Assembly: GCA_965246835.1 (NCBI GenBank)
Contig: CBDFFQ010000001.1
Location: 1,612,001-1,676,000 of the forward strand
Direction: 5' to 3'
From: JANPPS01 sp965246835
GTDB taxonomy: Bacteria > Pseudomonadota > Alphaproteobacteria > Acetobacterales > Acetobacteraceae
Length of the DNA: 64,000 nt
In this document: positions 33,096-41,776 of the stretch, in pieces
How the letters are laid out: each line of letters opens with the position of its first letter
Position numbering within the stretch: position 1 is the first letter of the stretch
Program-made: the position numbers and the translations under genes
Notes under the pieces: model-generated
Seen by the model: only the letters and a program-made list of their open reading frames with translations
What the model was told of the DNA's origin: nothing
Database searches by the model: none

Positions 33096-33122
33096 CCGGG
33101 CGCCTTTGCGGACGCCCGGCTT
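33094..33122. terminator. Bidirectional hairpin between two convergent genes
   Basis: AGCCGGGCG - 10-base loop - CGCCCGGCT forms a 9-bp stem overlapping the TAG stop of the binding-protein gene and lying just before the aqpZ stop. It is well placed to end transcription from both sides, though there is no long T-run. Confidence 0.65.
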
Positions 33123-33128
33123 GACGGT

Positions 33129-33878
33129 TTAGTTCAGGTTCGGGTCCCGCTGCGGCACGGCCGAGAGGGCGCGGGGGATGGTCTGGTCGTCTTCCTTGAA
33201 CAGCACCTGTGCCGCGATGCCGGCCACGATGGCGCCGGCGATCGGGGCCAGCCAGAACAGCCACAGCTGAGTGATATACTCGCCACCGGCAAACAGGGCC
33301 GGGCCGGTGCTGCGGGCCGGGTTGACCGAGGTGTTGGTGACGGGGATCGACACCAGGTGGATCAGCGTCAGCATCAGGCCGATCGCGATGGGCGCGAAGC
33401 CGGCGGGCGCCCGGGCGGAGGTGGAGCCCAGGATGACCATCAGGAACAGGAAGGTCAGCACGAACTCGCACACCAGGCCGCTCATCATGCTGTATTTGCC
33501 GGGGCTGAGCGCACCGTAGCCGTTGGAGGCGAAGCCGCCGATCGCGAAATCGGGCTTGCCGCTGGCGATGACATAGAGCACGGCGGCGGCGGCGATGGCG
33601 GCCACGGTCTGCACGACGATGTAGGGCAGCACGCCCTTGCTATCGAACCGCCCGCCGACCCAGAGGCCGATGGTGACGGCCGGGTTGAAGTGCCCGCCCG
33701 AGATGTGTCCGACGGTGTAGGCCATGCAGAGCACCGTCAGGCCGAATGCCAGGGATACGCCGGCGAAGGCGATGCCCAACTGCGGGAACCCGGCGGCGAG
33801 CACGGCGCTGCCGCAGCCGCCGAGGGTGAGGGTGAAGGTGCCCAGGAATTCCGCCCCGAGCCGTTTGCCGATTGCCAT
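33129..33878 (-). CDS. aqpZ: Aquaporin Z
   Basis: 249-residue MIP-family water channel. Both NPA loops are present (GHFNPAVTIG and TSVNPARSTGP). The selectivity residues look AqpZ-like: His in LTLIHLVSIPVTNTS, Thr in TNTS and Arg after the second NPA. Six hydrophobic helices are evident. Two in-frame ATGs exist; the one at 33878 has GAGGA 8 bases upstream, whereas 33887 lies within that site, so 33878 is chosen. Water rather than glycerol transport is inferred from the His filter. Confidence 0.92.
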   Translation of the reverse strand: MAIGKRLGAEFLGTFTLTLGGCGSAVLAAGFPQLGIAFAGVSLAFGLTVLCMAYTVGHISGGHFNPAVTIGLWVGGRFDSKGVLPYIVVQTVAAIAAAAVLYVIASGKPDFAIGGFASNGYGALSPGKYSMMSGLVCEFVLTFLFLMVILGSTSARAPAGFAPIAIGLMLTLIHLVSIPVTNTSVNPARSTGPALFAGGEYITQLWLFWLAPIAGAIVAGIAAQVLFKEDDQTIPRALSAVPQRDPNLN

Positions 33879-33964
33879 GCGAGTCATCCTCGTTGTTTGT
33901 TGCGGTTACTCATTAAGATGTGATGAGCGACCCGAACACACAATTGCGTGACAATACGGTGGTA

Positions 33965-34648
33965 TTACGGCGTGACGTCGGCCCCGGCGAGGAGCGTGAC
34001 CAGGTAGAAAGGCCGGCGATGGCGCGATATGACGCGCAGCCCCGGTGACCACTCGAACGCGCGATGGATGCGGCGGGACAGCCGGCTATCCTGGTCGGCG
34101 CCGCTGAAAAAGTGGTTGGCCAGCAGGCAGATGCCGCCAGGGGCCAGCAGGCTCGCTGTGCGGGTTGCCAGCCGCTTCAGCAACGCGTCGCTCATGGGCC
34201 GGAGGTAATAGAGCGTGTCGGCCAGCACCACGAGGTCGAACCGGCCATCGAGGTCTCGGGGGAGGTCCATGACGTCGGCTTGCATAAATTGCAGCCCGGG
34301 GGTTTGCGCGCCCATCCGCGCCGCGGCGTCCACGGCGCCCTGGGCGATGTCGAGGCCCAACACCTGGTCCGCGTGCCCGGTCAGCATCCGCGACATGTGG
34401 CCGACCCCGCTACCGAGGTCGAGCGCGTGGTGGAAGCGGCGCCCGGCGGGCAGCAAAGAGAGCAGTGTCTTGTATTTGCGGTGCTGGTAGCGATAGGCCG
34501 GGTCTGCGGAGGCCCAGGGGTCTCCTTGCGCATAGGCGGCCTCGAACGCCGCGCGGCTGCCGAGACGGTCCCGGTCCTGCGCGATCGCGGCGTCCGTTCG
34601 GGCGCTGCGCCGGAACAGCCCGATGTCCCGCAACGACATGAAGCGCAT
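33965..34648 (-). CDS. NodS-like SAM-dependent methyltransferase
   Basis: 227 residues with the NodS-type lead-in (FEAAYAQGDPWASADPAYRYQHRKY) and SAM motif I HALDLGSGVGHMSRML. The acidic end of strand 2 is LGLDIAQGAVD and motif II is FDLVVLADTLYYL. Family members methylate amino sugars or unknown small acceptors. The ATG at 34648 is chosen for MRFMSLRD; an internal ATG three codons later is possible. It is a single gene, with short intergenic spaces on both sides. Confidence 0.8.
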   Translation of the reverse strand: MRFMSLRDIGLFRRSARTDAAIAQDRDRLGSRAAFEAAYAQGDPWASADPAYRYQHRKYKTLLSLLPAGRRFHHALDLGSGVGHMSRMLTGHADQVLGLDIAQGAVDAAARMGAQTPGLQFMQADVMDLPRDLDGRFDLVVLADTLYYLRPMSDALLKRLATRTASLLAPGGICLLANHFFSGADQDSRLSRRIHRAFEWSPGLRVISRHRRPFYLVTLLAGADVTP

Positions 34649-34747
34649 GCTATCGAAGGCGGAGATGAGCGACAGGGCAGCCTCGCAAAGTCGTGAGGTC
34701 TGCCGATTACACCGATGCGGCTGCCCAGTGTGAGTTAATTTCGCACG

Positions 34748-36061
34748 CTAAGCTGCCCGGGCGCGGTCCGTGAAGCGTTCGAAACGGTACGGCGCGGCCT
34801 CGACGATCGGGCGGGCAGCCGTCACCAGGTCCGCCATCAGGTGCCCGGCGCCGGGGCCGATGCCGAAGCCGTGGCCGGAGAAGCCGCTCGCGAGAAAGAA
34901 CCCGTCGATGCCGGGCACGGGTCCGATCACGGGCACGCCGTCGGGCGTCACGTCCACCATGCCGCCCCAGCTTTCCACGACCTGCATCCCGGCGAAGCCC
35001 GGGAAGGCGCGGACCAGGTTGGCCTGGCCTTGGGCGAGGTTGGCGGGGCTGGGCGCCGGGTCGAGCACGCGGGTCTGTTCAAAGGGGGTTATCTCGTCCA
35101 TCGCCCAGCGGCGTTTCGTGCGCCATTCCGCCATGAAGGCCGAGGGGCTGGCGCGGAGCCGCAGTTCCCGCCGCTGCTGGATCAGGGCGGGAAGAAAGGG
35201 GCGGAACTGGCGGAAGCTGTCGGGGGTGATGGGCGTTTCCATCGCGTTGCGCTGTGCGACGGTGTAGCCGCCGTCGCGGCGTTTCCGGAAGGCGAAGTCG
35301 GCGCCGCCCACCGTGTGGTCGGGCCCCGCTATCGGCGCCGTGCGGAACACGGAGCCCAGGATGCGCAGCTGCGGGAAATCCACGCCGGCATTGCCGCAGA
35401 ACAGGCGGGACCAGGCGCCACCGGCCAGCACCACGGCCTCGCACGCGACGCGGCCGCGCTCCGTGATCACACCCGCGACCCGGCCGCCTTGCAGGTCCAG
35501 CCCACGGACGGCGCAGTTCTGCACCACGGTCGCGCCGTGCCGCCTTGCCGCCTGCGCCATCAACGGCACGGCGTGGGCGGGTTCGGCCCGGCCGTCATTG
35601 GGGGTGTGCAGGGCGCCCACCCAGCGCCGGGCGGATTCCGGCAGCAAGGCAGCGGTTTCGTCCGCGTTCAGCAGGCGGGAGCCGATCTGGTAGTCCCGCG
35701 CCGTTTCGAGCCAGGCGGCGTGCCCGTCCATCTCGCGCTGGGTGCCGCAGACATAGACGGTGCCGGCGCGGGTGAAGCCGACATCGCCGCCCACGCGGGT
35801 GGACATGGCTTCCCACATGCGCACGCTCTCGATCGCGAGCGGCACCTCCGCCAGGTCCCGCCCGGCGGTGCGGCACCAGCCCCAGTTGCGGCTGGATTGC
35901 TCACCGGCGATGCGGCCCTTTTCCAGCAGCAAGACGTCGGCGCCGCGTTCGGCCAGGGACAGGGCTGTGCTGACGCCGATCACGCCGCCGCCGATCACCA
36001 CCACGCCGGCGCGGCGCGGCAGGTCCAGGTCGGTTTCGATGCTGTCCAGGCTGCGTGTCAT
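34748..36061 (-). CDS. DadA-type FAD-dependent amino acid/amine oxidase
   Basis: 437 residues of the DAO family. The N-terminal FAD motif is VVVIGGGVIGVSTALSLAERGADVLLLEKG, followed by GEQSSRNWGWCR, where oxidases of this group bind FAD. The C-terminal part has ESWGGMVDVTPDGVPVIGPVPGIDGFFLASGFSGHGFGIGPGAG. The ATG at 36061 has GGAGGGG 3-8 bases upstream. It starts 50 bp from the divergent AapJ-like binding-protein gene, suggesting shared control and an amino acid or amine substrate. The electron acceptor and substrate are not known. Confidence 0.85.
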   Translation of the reverse strand: MTRSLDSIETDLDLPRRAGVVVIGGGVIGVSTALSLAERGADVLLLEKGRIAGEQSSRNWGWCRTAGRDLAEVPLAIESVRMWEAMSTRVGGDVGFTRAGTVYVCGTQREMDGHAAWLETARDYQIGSRLLNADETAALLPESARRWVGALHTPNDGRAEPAHAVPLMAQAARRHGATVVQNCAVRGLDLQGGRVAGVITERGRVACEAVVLAGGAWSRLFCGNAGVDFPQLRILGSVFRTAPIAGPDHTVGGADFAFRKRRDGGYTVAQRNAMETPITPDSFRQFRPFLPALIQQRRELRLRASPSAFMAEWRTKRRWAMDEITPFEQTRVLDPAPSPANLAQGQANLVRAFPGFAGMQVVESWGGMVDVTPDGVPVIGPVPGIDGFFLASGFSGHGFGIGPGAGHLMADLVTAARPIVEAAPYRFERFTDRARAA

Positions 36062-36111
36062 GACCCCTCCGATGTGGCACGGTATTCCGAGAACGGTGCA
36101 GGGGGCCAGGC

Positions 36112-37119
36112 ATGATCCGGTTGACGATTGCGGCATTTCTGATGGCGAGCACGGTGGCGCACGCCCAAACCGGGTCCGCTACGCTAGACGCAGTGAAGGC
36201 GCGGGGCGCCCTGCTGTGCGGCATCTCCGGGGAGATCGCCGGGTTCTCGCTGCCGGATGGGCAGGGGGTGATGCGCGGCCTGGACGCCGATGGGTGCCGG
36301 GCCATCGCGGCGGCGGTCCTGGGGGATGCGCAGAAGGTGCGGTTCGTGCCGCTCACGGCGCAGAACCGGTTCACGGCGCTGCAATCCGGGGAGATCGACG
36401 TGTTGATCCGCAACACCGGATGGTCCCTGACGCGGGAAAGCAACCTCGGTCTGATGTTCGCCGCGGTGAATTTCTGGGACGCGACCAACATCATGGTGAA
36501 GGCGGCCTCGGGCGTGACCAGCGCCAAGGCGTTGGGCGGCGCCACCATCTGCGTCCGCCCCGGCACCAGCACGGAGCTGGACCTGGCGGACTGGGCGCGC
36601 ACCAACAAGATCGCTTTCACCCCGGTGCTGATCGGCGGCGTGAACGAGATCCAGCAGGCGTTCCTGGCCGGGCGCTGCGACGCCTTCACGACGGACGGGT
36701 CGCAGTTGGCGGGCTTTCGCTACAACCAGGGCGAGGGCGGCAAGGCGTTGACGATCCTGCCGGAACCGATCTCGACCGGGCCGTCGGGCTCGATGGTGCG
36801 CAAGGGGGACGATAAATGGTTCGATGTCGTCCGCTGGGTGCACTACGCGCAGGTCTCGGCGGAGGCGCTCGGGGTGACGGGCGCCAATGCCGAGGCGCAG
36901 CTCGGGTCGAGCAATCCGGATGTGAAGCGGTTGCTGGGGGTGGAGGGGGACCTCGGCAAGTCGCTCGGGTTGGACAATCGCTGGGCGCTGCAGGCGGTGA
37001 AGCAGGTGGGGTCCTATGGGGAGATGTTCGACCGCAGCATCACGCCGCTGGGGCTCGCGCGGGGGCAAAACGCGCTGTGGACGCAAGGCGGGCTGCAATT
37101 CGCGCCGCCGCTGCGGTAG
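36112..37119 (+). CDS. AapJ/BztA-like general amino acid binding protein
   Basis: 335-residue periplasmic binding protein with a signal peptide (MIRLTIAAFLMASTVAHAQ). Family-3 segments typical of AapJ/BztA include LDAVKARGALLCGISGE, GLDADGCRAIAAAVLGD, PLTAQNRFTALQSGEIDVLIRNTGWSLTRE and GTSTELDLADWA. The length matches AapJ (around 340), longer than ordinary family-3 proteins. The partner permease and ATPase genes (aapQMP) are absent, so it must work with a transporter encoded elsewhere or in another role. It is divergent from the DAO-family oxidase and convergent with the LysR gene (13 bp). Confidence 0.88.
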   Translation: MIRLTIAAFLMASTVAHAQTGSATLDAVKARGALLCGISGEIAGFSLPDGQGVMRGLDADGCRAIAAAVLGDAQKVRFVPLTAQNRFTALQSGEIDVLIRNTGWSLTRESNLGLMFAAVNFWDATNIMVKAASGVTSAKALGGATICVRPGTSTELDLADWARTNKIAFTPVLIGGVNEIQQAFLAGRCDAFTTDGSQLAGFRYNQGEGGKALTILPEPISTGPSGSMVRKGDDKWFDVVRWVHYAQVSAEALGVTGANAEAQLGSSNPDVKRLLGVEGDLGKSLGLDNRWALQAVKQVGSYGEMFDRSITPLGLARGQNALWTQGGLQFAPPLR

Positions 37120-37132
37120 GGCTGGCGGCGGT

Positions 37133-38005
37133 TCAGCCGGACGGATCGAGGCCCAGCTCGGCCGTCAGCCAGTCATGGAACAGGCGGACCGGGCCGCTCC
37201 GTGCGGCGGGATACACCAGGCGGTGGCCGACGTAGCGGCAGTCCGTGGCGCGGTCCCGCAGCACCTGCACCAGGCGCCCGGTGGCGAGTTCGCGCTCTGC
37301 CAGCCGGGTGCTTTCGAGCGCTACGCCCATGCCGTCGGCCGCCGCGGCGATCGATAGGAAGGAGCGGTCGAAGCGGGGGCCGCGGAGCCGGGGCAGCGGG
37401 AGAGCGTTGGCGGCGAACCAGTCGGACCAGCGGATCATCTTGTTGTCGCTGGTGATGAGCGGGTGGGCCGCTAGGTCTGCGGGCGTTGCGATCGCCTGGG
37501 CCAGTTCGGGCGTGCAGAGGGGGGTCACGACCTCCTCCCCCAAGGGCACCACCACGAGACCGGGGGTGCGCGGCAGGCCATAGACGATGTCCGCGTCGTA
37601 TTCGTCGGCGGAGAAGCGGGTGTAGGTGGCGTCGGCATGGAGGCGCACCTCGAGCGTGGTGTGCCGGGCCAGCAGGGCGGGAAGCCGGGGCGAGAGCCAT
37701 TGGGCGGCGAAGGACGGCGCGCAATGCAGGCGCAGTAATTGCGGCCCGCGGGCGCCCACGGCCGCGACCCCGGCCTGCAGCTCGGAGAAGCCGCGTGAGA
37801 CGTGCCGCATCAGGGTCTCGCCCGCCCCGGTCAACTGGACCGTGCGGCCGTCCCGCACGAACAGGGCGGCGCCCAGGCTGTTTTCCAGCCGGCGCATGGC
37901 GTGGCTCACGGCGGAGGGTGAGAGGTGCAGCTCCTCCGCCGCCTGCCGGAAGGACCGGTGGCGGGAGGCGGCTTCGAACACACGAAGGGCCGGAAGCGGT
38001 AACAT
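37133..38005 (-). CDS. LysR-type regulator (GcvA-like)
   Basis: 290 residues. The N-terminal helix-turn-helix is complete: LRVFEAASRHRSFRQAAEELHLSPSAVSHAMRRLENSLGAALFVRDGRTVQLT. The effector domain follows, with LLRLHCAPSFAAQWLSPRLP and AADGMGVALESTRLAEREL. The ATG at 38005 (MLPLPALRVF) is chosen because the helix-turn-helix begins here; the long upstream open frame is an artefact. It is divergent from the SDR/transketolase/TRAP operon, the usual arrangement for a LysR regulator and its target. A palindrome lies between them. Confidence 0.9.
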   Translation of the reverse strand: MLPLPALRVFEAASRHRSFRQAAEELHLSPSAVSHAMRRLENSLGAALFVRDGRTVQLTGAGETLMRHVSRGFSELQAGVAAVGARGPQLLRLHCAPSFAAQWLSPRLPALLARHTTLEVRLHADATYTRFSADEYDADIVYGLPRTPGLVVVPLGEEVVTPLCTPELAQAIATPADLAAHPLITSDNKMIRWSDWFAANALPLPRLRGPRFDRSFLSIAAAADGMGVALESTRLAERELATGRLVQVLRDRATDCRYVGHRLVYPAARSGPVRLFHDWLTAELGLDPSG

Positions 38006-38038
38006 CGGGGAAGGATGACCCGGTGTCACCGATGGATG

Positions 38039-38053
38039 CAAACTTGTCGTTTG
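38039..38053. promoter_or_regulatory. Candidate LysR operator in divergent promoter region
   Basis: CAAAC-TTGTC-GTTTG is a perfect 5-bp dyad with a 5-base spacer, in the 99-bp gap between the LysR gene and the SDR gene. Its size and position fit a LysR-type binding site. Binding is inferred. Confidence 0.4.
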
Positions 38054-38104
38054 TGCCACCGGTGTTGGCGCGGGAGCATGGCCCCAACGAATATGGGGAA
38101 ACGC

Positions 38105-38851
38105 ATGCTGCTGCACGGGAAGGTCGCGGTCATATCCGGGGCTGCCAGCCCACGCGGGATCGGTCTGGCCACGGCGCGGCTGTTCGCGGCGCAGGGGGCG
38201 CGGGTGGCGATCCTCGACCTCGCCGGGTCTGAGGAGGCGGCGGCCGGCTTGGGGCCGGAGCATCGCGGCTATCGTTGCGACGTGACGGACCGGGCGGCCT
38301 GCGACCAGGCTGTGGCGGCCGTGATCGGCGATCTCGGCGGCGTGGACGTGCTGATCAACAATGCCGGCATCACGCAGCCGCTCAAGCTGATGGAGATCGG
38401 CGCCGCGCAGTGGGACGCGGTCCTGGACGTGAATTTGCGCGGCGTGCTGAACCTCAGCCAGGCCACGATCCCGCATATGCGGGAGCGCCGGGCCGGCGCC
38501 ATCGCCTGCATGTCCAGCGTGTCGGCGCAGCGGGGCGGCGGCATCTTCGGGGGCCCGCATTACTCGGCGGCGAAGGCGGGCGTGCTGGGGCTGGCAAAGG
38601 CGATGGCGCGGGAGCTGGGGCCGGACGGCATCCGGGTGAACTGCGTGACCCCCGGCCTGATCCAGACCGACATCACCGGCGGCAAGCTCACGCCCGAGAT
38701 GAAGCGGGAGATCGCGGCCACGATCCCGCTGGGGCGGCTGGGCGAAGCCGAGGATGTGGCGCGCATCTTCCTGTTCCTGGCGTCCGAGCTGTCGGGCTAC
38801 GTGACGGGCGCCGTGATCGACGTGAACGGAGGGATGCTGATCCATGGATAG
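38105..38851 (+). CDS. Short-chain dehydrogenase/reductase, first gene of catabolic operon
   Basis: 248-residue classical SDR with SGAASPRGIGLATA, NNAGITQP, the catalytic Ser in CMSSVSAQ and YSAAK. The C-terminus is GYVTGAVIDVNGGM. The ATG at 38105 follows GGGGAAA by 3 bases; an ATG at 38093 is possible. It overlaps the transketolase N-subunit gene by 8 bp, so the two are coupled. The context suggests oxidation or reduction of a polyol, sugar or sugar acid taken up by the TRAP system. Exact substrate unknown. Confidence 0.85.
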   Translation: MLLHGKVAVISGAASPRGIGLATARLFAAQGARVAILDLAGSEEAAAGLGPEHRGYRCDVTDRAACDQAVAAVIGDLGGVDVLINNAGITQPLKLMEIGAAQWDAVLDVNLRGVLNLSQATIPHMRERRAGAIACMSSVSAQRGGGIFGGPHYSAAKAGVLGLAKAMARELGPDGIRVNCVTPGLIQTDITGGKLTPEMKREIAATIPLGRLGEAEDVARIFLFLASELSGYVTGAVIDVNGGMLIHG

Positions 38852-39698
38852 TCATCGTCCACGCAGGAACGTGTCCAAGGATTTTCTGCGCGAAAAGGCG
38901 CGGATGATCCGGCGGGAGACGGTGATGCTCACCGATATCTGCGGCAGCGGCCATTACGGCAGCTCGTTCTCGATGGCCGAGCTGGTGGCCTCGCTGTATT
39001 ACGAATTCATGCATGTCCGGGCGGATGAGCCGCAGTGGCAGGACCGGGACCGGTTCACCATGGGCAAGGGGCATGCGGCGATCGGGCTCTATCCGGTGCT
39101 GGCCGATCTCGGCTTCTTCCCGTGGGACGAGCTGTATACCTACACGCGGCTGGGCTCACCCTATGGCGACCATCCGGACATGCGGAAGGTCAAGGGCGCC
39201 GATTTCAGCAGCGGCTCCATCGGGCATAACCTGTCGGTTTCGGTGGGGATGGCGCTGGGCTTGCGGTTGCGGGGCTCGCCGGGCCGGGTGGTGTGCATGA
39301 TGGGCGACGGGGAGCAGGCGGAGGGCCAGGTGTGGGAGGCCGCGATGGCCGGCGCGCACTATAAGCTGCACACCCTGGTCGGCATCGTGGACAACAACGC
39401 GGTGGGTTCCGACGGCGTCGTGTCGGAGACCATGAACAACGAGCCGCTGGCCGAGAAGTGGCGCGCGTTCGGCTGGGACGTCCGCCGGATCGACGGGCAT
39501 GATCTGGACGTGGTGGGGGAGACGCTGGACTGGGCGCTGAACACGGCACGGGACCGGCCCGCCTGCATCATCGCGGACACGATCGCCGGGCGGGGCGTGG
39601 GGTTCATGGAGCATGCCTGGCAATGGCATCTGGGCTTCCTCGGCCCGGCCGATCGGGACGCGGCGCTGGCCGAGATCGAAGCGGGAGTGGTCGGATGA
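38844..39698 (+). CDS. Transketolase N-terminal subunit (split transketolase)
   Basis: 284 residues forming the thiamine-diphosphate pyrophosphate-binding half. The TPP motif GDGEQAEGQVWEAAMAGAHYKLHTLVGIVDNN is complete, and two His-containing loops occur (GSGHYGSSFS, KGHAAIGLYP). It pairs with the C-terminal subunit whose start overlaps its stop by 4 bp (ATGA). Split transketolases often serve specialised catabolic operons instead of the pentose phosphate pathway; here the LysR, SDR, TRAP and DRL-like neighbours support a dedicated role. Substrates unknown. Confidence 0.88.
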   Translation: MDSHRPRRNVSKDFLREKARMIRRETVMLTDICGSGHYGSSFSMAELVASLYYEFMHVRADEPQWQDRDRFTMGKGHAAIGLYPVLADLGFFPWDELYTYTRLGSPYGDHPDMRKVKGADFSSGSIGHNLSVSVGMALGLRLRGSPGRVVCMMGDGEQAEGQVWEAAMAGAHYKLHTLVGIVDNNAVGSDGVVSETMNNEPLAEKWRAFGWDVRRIDGHDLDVVGETLDWALNTARDRPACIIADTIAGRGVGFMEHAWQWHLGFLGPADRDAALAEIEAGVVG

Positions 39699-40735
39699 GC
39701 GGCGCCTATGCGGCCCTGACGAACAACCCGGCGGTCGACATGAGCGAGAGCTCGGTCCGTCCCGGCATGGACGCGAAGTCCTGGGACATGGTCGGCAGCC
39801 TCAATCTGTCGCTGCAATTGCCGACGGGGGAGGTGCTGATCCAGCTGGCGGAGGCCGGGCGGGACGATATCGTGGTGTGCACCGCCGATCTCGGGCGGCC
39901 GACGCAGGTGATCAATTTCGGCCGCAAATATCCGGACCGGTATTTCAACTTCGGCATTGCCGAGCGCAACATGATCGGCGCCGCGGCGGGGCTTGCCACC
40001 ACCGGGCTGCTGCCGGTGATCAGCAATTACAGCTTCTTCCTGGCGTTGATGGGGGCGGAGAACATCCGCAACGACATCGCCTATCCCGGTCTCAAGGTGC
40101 GGATGGTGGGCACGCATAGCGGGATCGCCATGGGGTTCTATGGCACGTCGCATCATTGCAACGAGGATATCGGGCTGCTGCGGGCGATCGCCGGGCTGAC
40201 GGTGATGGCGCCGTGCGACGCGAACGCGATCCGCGCCGCGCTGCCGGCCACGATCGACCATCCCGGCCCGATCTATTTCCGGGTGGGGCGTGGGCGGGAA
40301 CCGGTGGTGTATGACACGCCGCCCGCTTGGCAGATCGGTGGCAGCCACACGCTGCGGGACGGACGGCACGCGACGGTGCTGTCGATCGGCAATCTGGTGC
40401 ATGCGTCATTGGAAGCGCACGACATCCTGGCGCGGGAGGGCATCGGGCTGCGCGTGGTGGACATGTATTCCATCCGCCCGATCGATGCGGACGCGGTGCT
40501 GGCAGCGGCCAGGGACCATGGCGTGGTGCTGTCGGCTGAGGAGCATAACATCACCTCCGGCTTCGGCTCGGCGGTGGCGGAGGTGTTGGCGACGCATGGG
40601 GCCGGCGCGCGGCTCGTGCGGATCGGCATGCCGGACCAGTATTCGATCCTGGGCCCGCCCACGCATCTGTATCGGCATTACGGGCTGGATGGGGAGGGTG
40701 TGGCCGCCACGGTCCGCGCTGCGCTCAAAGGCTGA
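39695..40735 (+). CDS. Transketolase C-terminal subunit (split transketolase)
   Basis: 346 residues containing the pyrimidine-binding domain with the catalytic Glu segment FNFGIAERNMIGAAAGLATTG and the C-terminal transketolase domain (VVDMYSIRPIDADAVLAAA). The first about 60 residues, before the TK domain, are slightly extended (NNPAVDMSESSVRPGMDAKSW). The ATG at 39695 overlaps the N-subunit stop. Together with that subunit it would form an alpha2beta2 enzyme transferring a two-carbon ketol unit, or with altered donor use, a DXS-like reaction. The choice cannot be made from sequence. Confidence 0.87.
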   Translation: MSGAYAALTNNPAVDMSESSVRPGMDAKSWDMVGSLNLSLQLPTGEVLIQLAEAGRDDIVVCTADLGRPTQVINFGRKYPDRYFNFGIAERNMIGAAAGLATTGLLPVISNYSFFLALMGAENIRNDIAYPGLKVRMVGTHSGIAMGFYGTSHHCNEDIGLLRAIAGLTVMAPCDANAIRAALPATIDHPGPIYFRVGRGREPVVYDTPPAWQIGGSHTLRDGRHATVLSIGNLVHASLEAHDILAREGIGLRVVDMYSIRPIDADAVLAAARDHGVVLSAEEHNITSGFGSAVAEVLATHGAGARLVRIGMPDQYSILGPPTHLYRHYGLDGEGVAATVRAALKG

Positions 40736-40774
40736 ACAAGCGCCACAAGGCGCATAACGTCCCGGGAGGACACG

Positions 40775-41776
40775 ATGGTCTCACGCCGCACCCTGCTTGC
40801 TGCCACGGCTTTGCCGCTCTTTGCCATCCGCAGCCGGCCCGCCGGAGCCGCGGAGTTCGACCTGAAATTCGCGACCGGGCAATCCCCTACCAACCCGATC
40901 AACCTCCGCCTGCAAGAGGGCATCGACCGCATCAAGGCCGCAACCGGGGGCCGGGTGGAGATGCGACTGTTCCCCAACAACCAGCTGGGCTCCGACACGG
41001 ACCAGATCAGCCAGCTGCGCGCAGGCGGGATCGAGTTCCTGAACGTCGCGGGATCCGTGCTCTCCACGCTGGTGCCGGCCACGGCGCTGGTGAACGTGGG
41101 CTTTGCCTTCACGAGCTATGACCAGGTGTGGCGCGGGGTGGATGGGCCGCTCGGTCAATACATCGCGGCGCAGATCGAAAAGGCCGGCATCATGCTGCTG
41201 GCGCCGCTGGGCGATAACGGGTTCCGGCAGATCACCACGGCCGATGTGCAGGTGCGCGGGCCGCAGGACCTGAAGGGGTTCCACATCCGGGTGCCGGTGT
41301 CGCCGATCTTCACCTCGTTGTTCCAGGCGCTGGGGGCGGCGCCGACCTCGATCAACTTCAACGAGGTCTATACCGCGCTGCAGACCAAGCTGGTGGGCGG
41401 CCAGGAGAACGGGCTGGTGACGATCGACACCGCCAAGCTGTACGAGGTGCAGAAATACTGCTCCGAGACCAGCCATATCTGGGACAGCTTCTGCGTGCTG
41501 GCCAATCGCCGCGCGCTCGGCCGCCTGCCGGAGGAGATGCAGGCGATCGTGCGGCGGGAGATCAAGCAATCCGTGATGGACCAGCGTGGAGACGAGGCGC
41601 GGCTGGACGCCGGGTTGAAGACGGTGCTGCAGGGCAAGGGCATGACTTTCGTGCCGGCCGACAAGGAGGCGTTCCGCACGGCGCTGAAGGCGTCCACGTT
41701 CTACAGCGATTGGCGCACGAAGTTCGGTGCCGAGGGCTGGGCGGCGTTGCAGGCGGCGTCCGGGGACCTCGCCTGA
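40775..41776 (+). CDS. TRAP transporter substrate-binding protein DctP
   Basis: 333-residue periplasmic protein of the DctP family. GGGAGGA lies 6 bases before the ATG, and the signal peptide is MVSRRTLLAATALPLFAIRSRPAGA. Family marks are LKFATGQSPTNPINL, GGRVEMRLFPNNQLGSDTDQI, DLKGFHIRVPVSPIF (ligand carboxylate-binding Arg in IRVP) and VYTALQTKLVGGQENGL. The Arg argues for a carboxylate ligand, such as a sugar acid, as usual in TRAP systems. It is followed by a fused DctQM permease gene. Confidence 0.9.
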   Translation: MVSRRTLLAATALPLFAIRSRPAGAAEFDLKFATGQSPTNPINLRLQEGIDRIKAATGGRVEMRLFPNNQLGSDTDQISQLRAGGIEFLNVAGSVLSTLVPATALVNVGFAFTSYDQVWRGVDGPLGQYIAAQIEKAGIMLLAPLGDNGFRQITTADVQVRGPQDLKGFHIRVPVSPIFTSLFQALGAAPTSINFNEVYTALQTKLVGGQENGLVTIDTAKLYEVQKYCSETSHIWDSFCVLANRRALGRLPEEMQAIVRREIKQSVMDQRGDEARLDAGLKTVLQGKGMTFVPADKEAFRTALKASTFYSDWRTKFGAEGWAALQAASGDLA

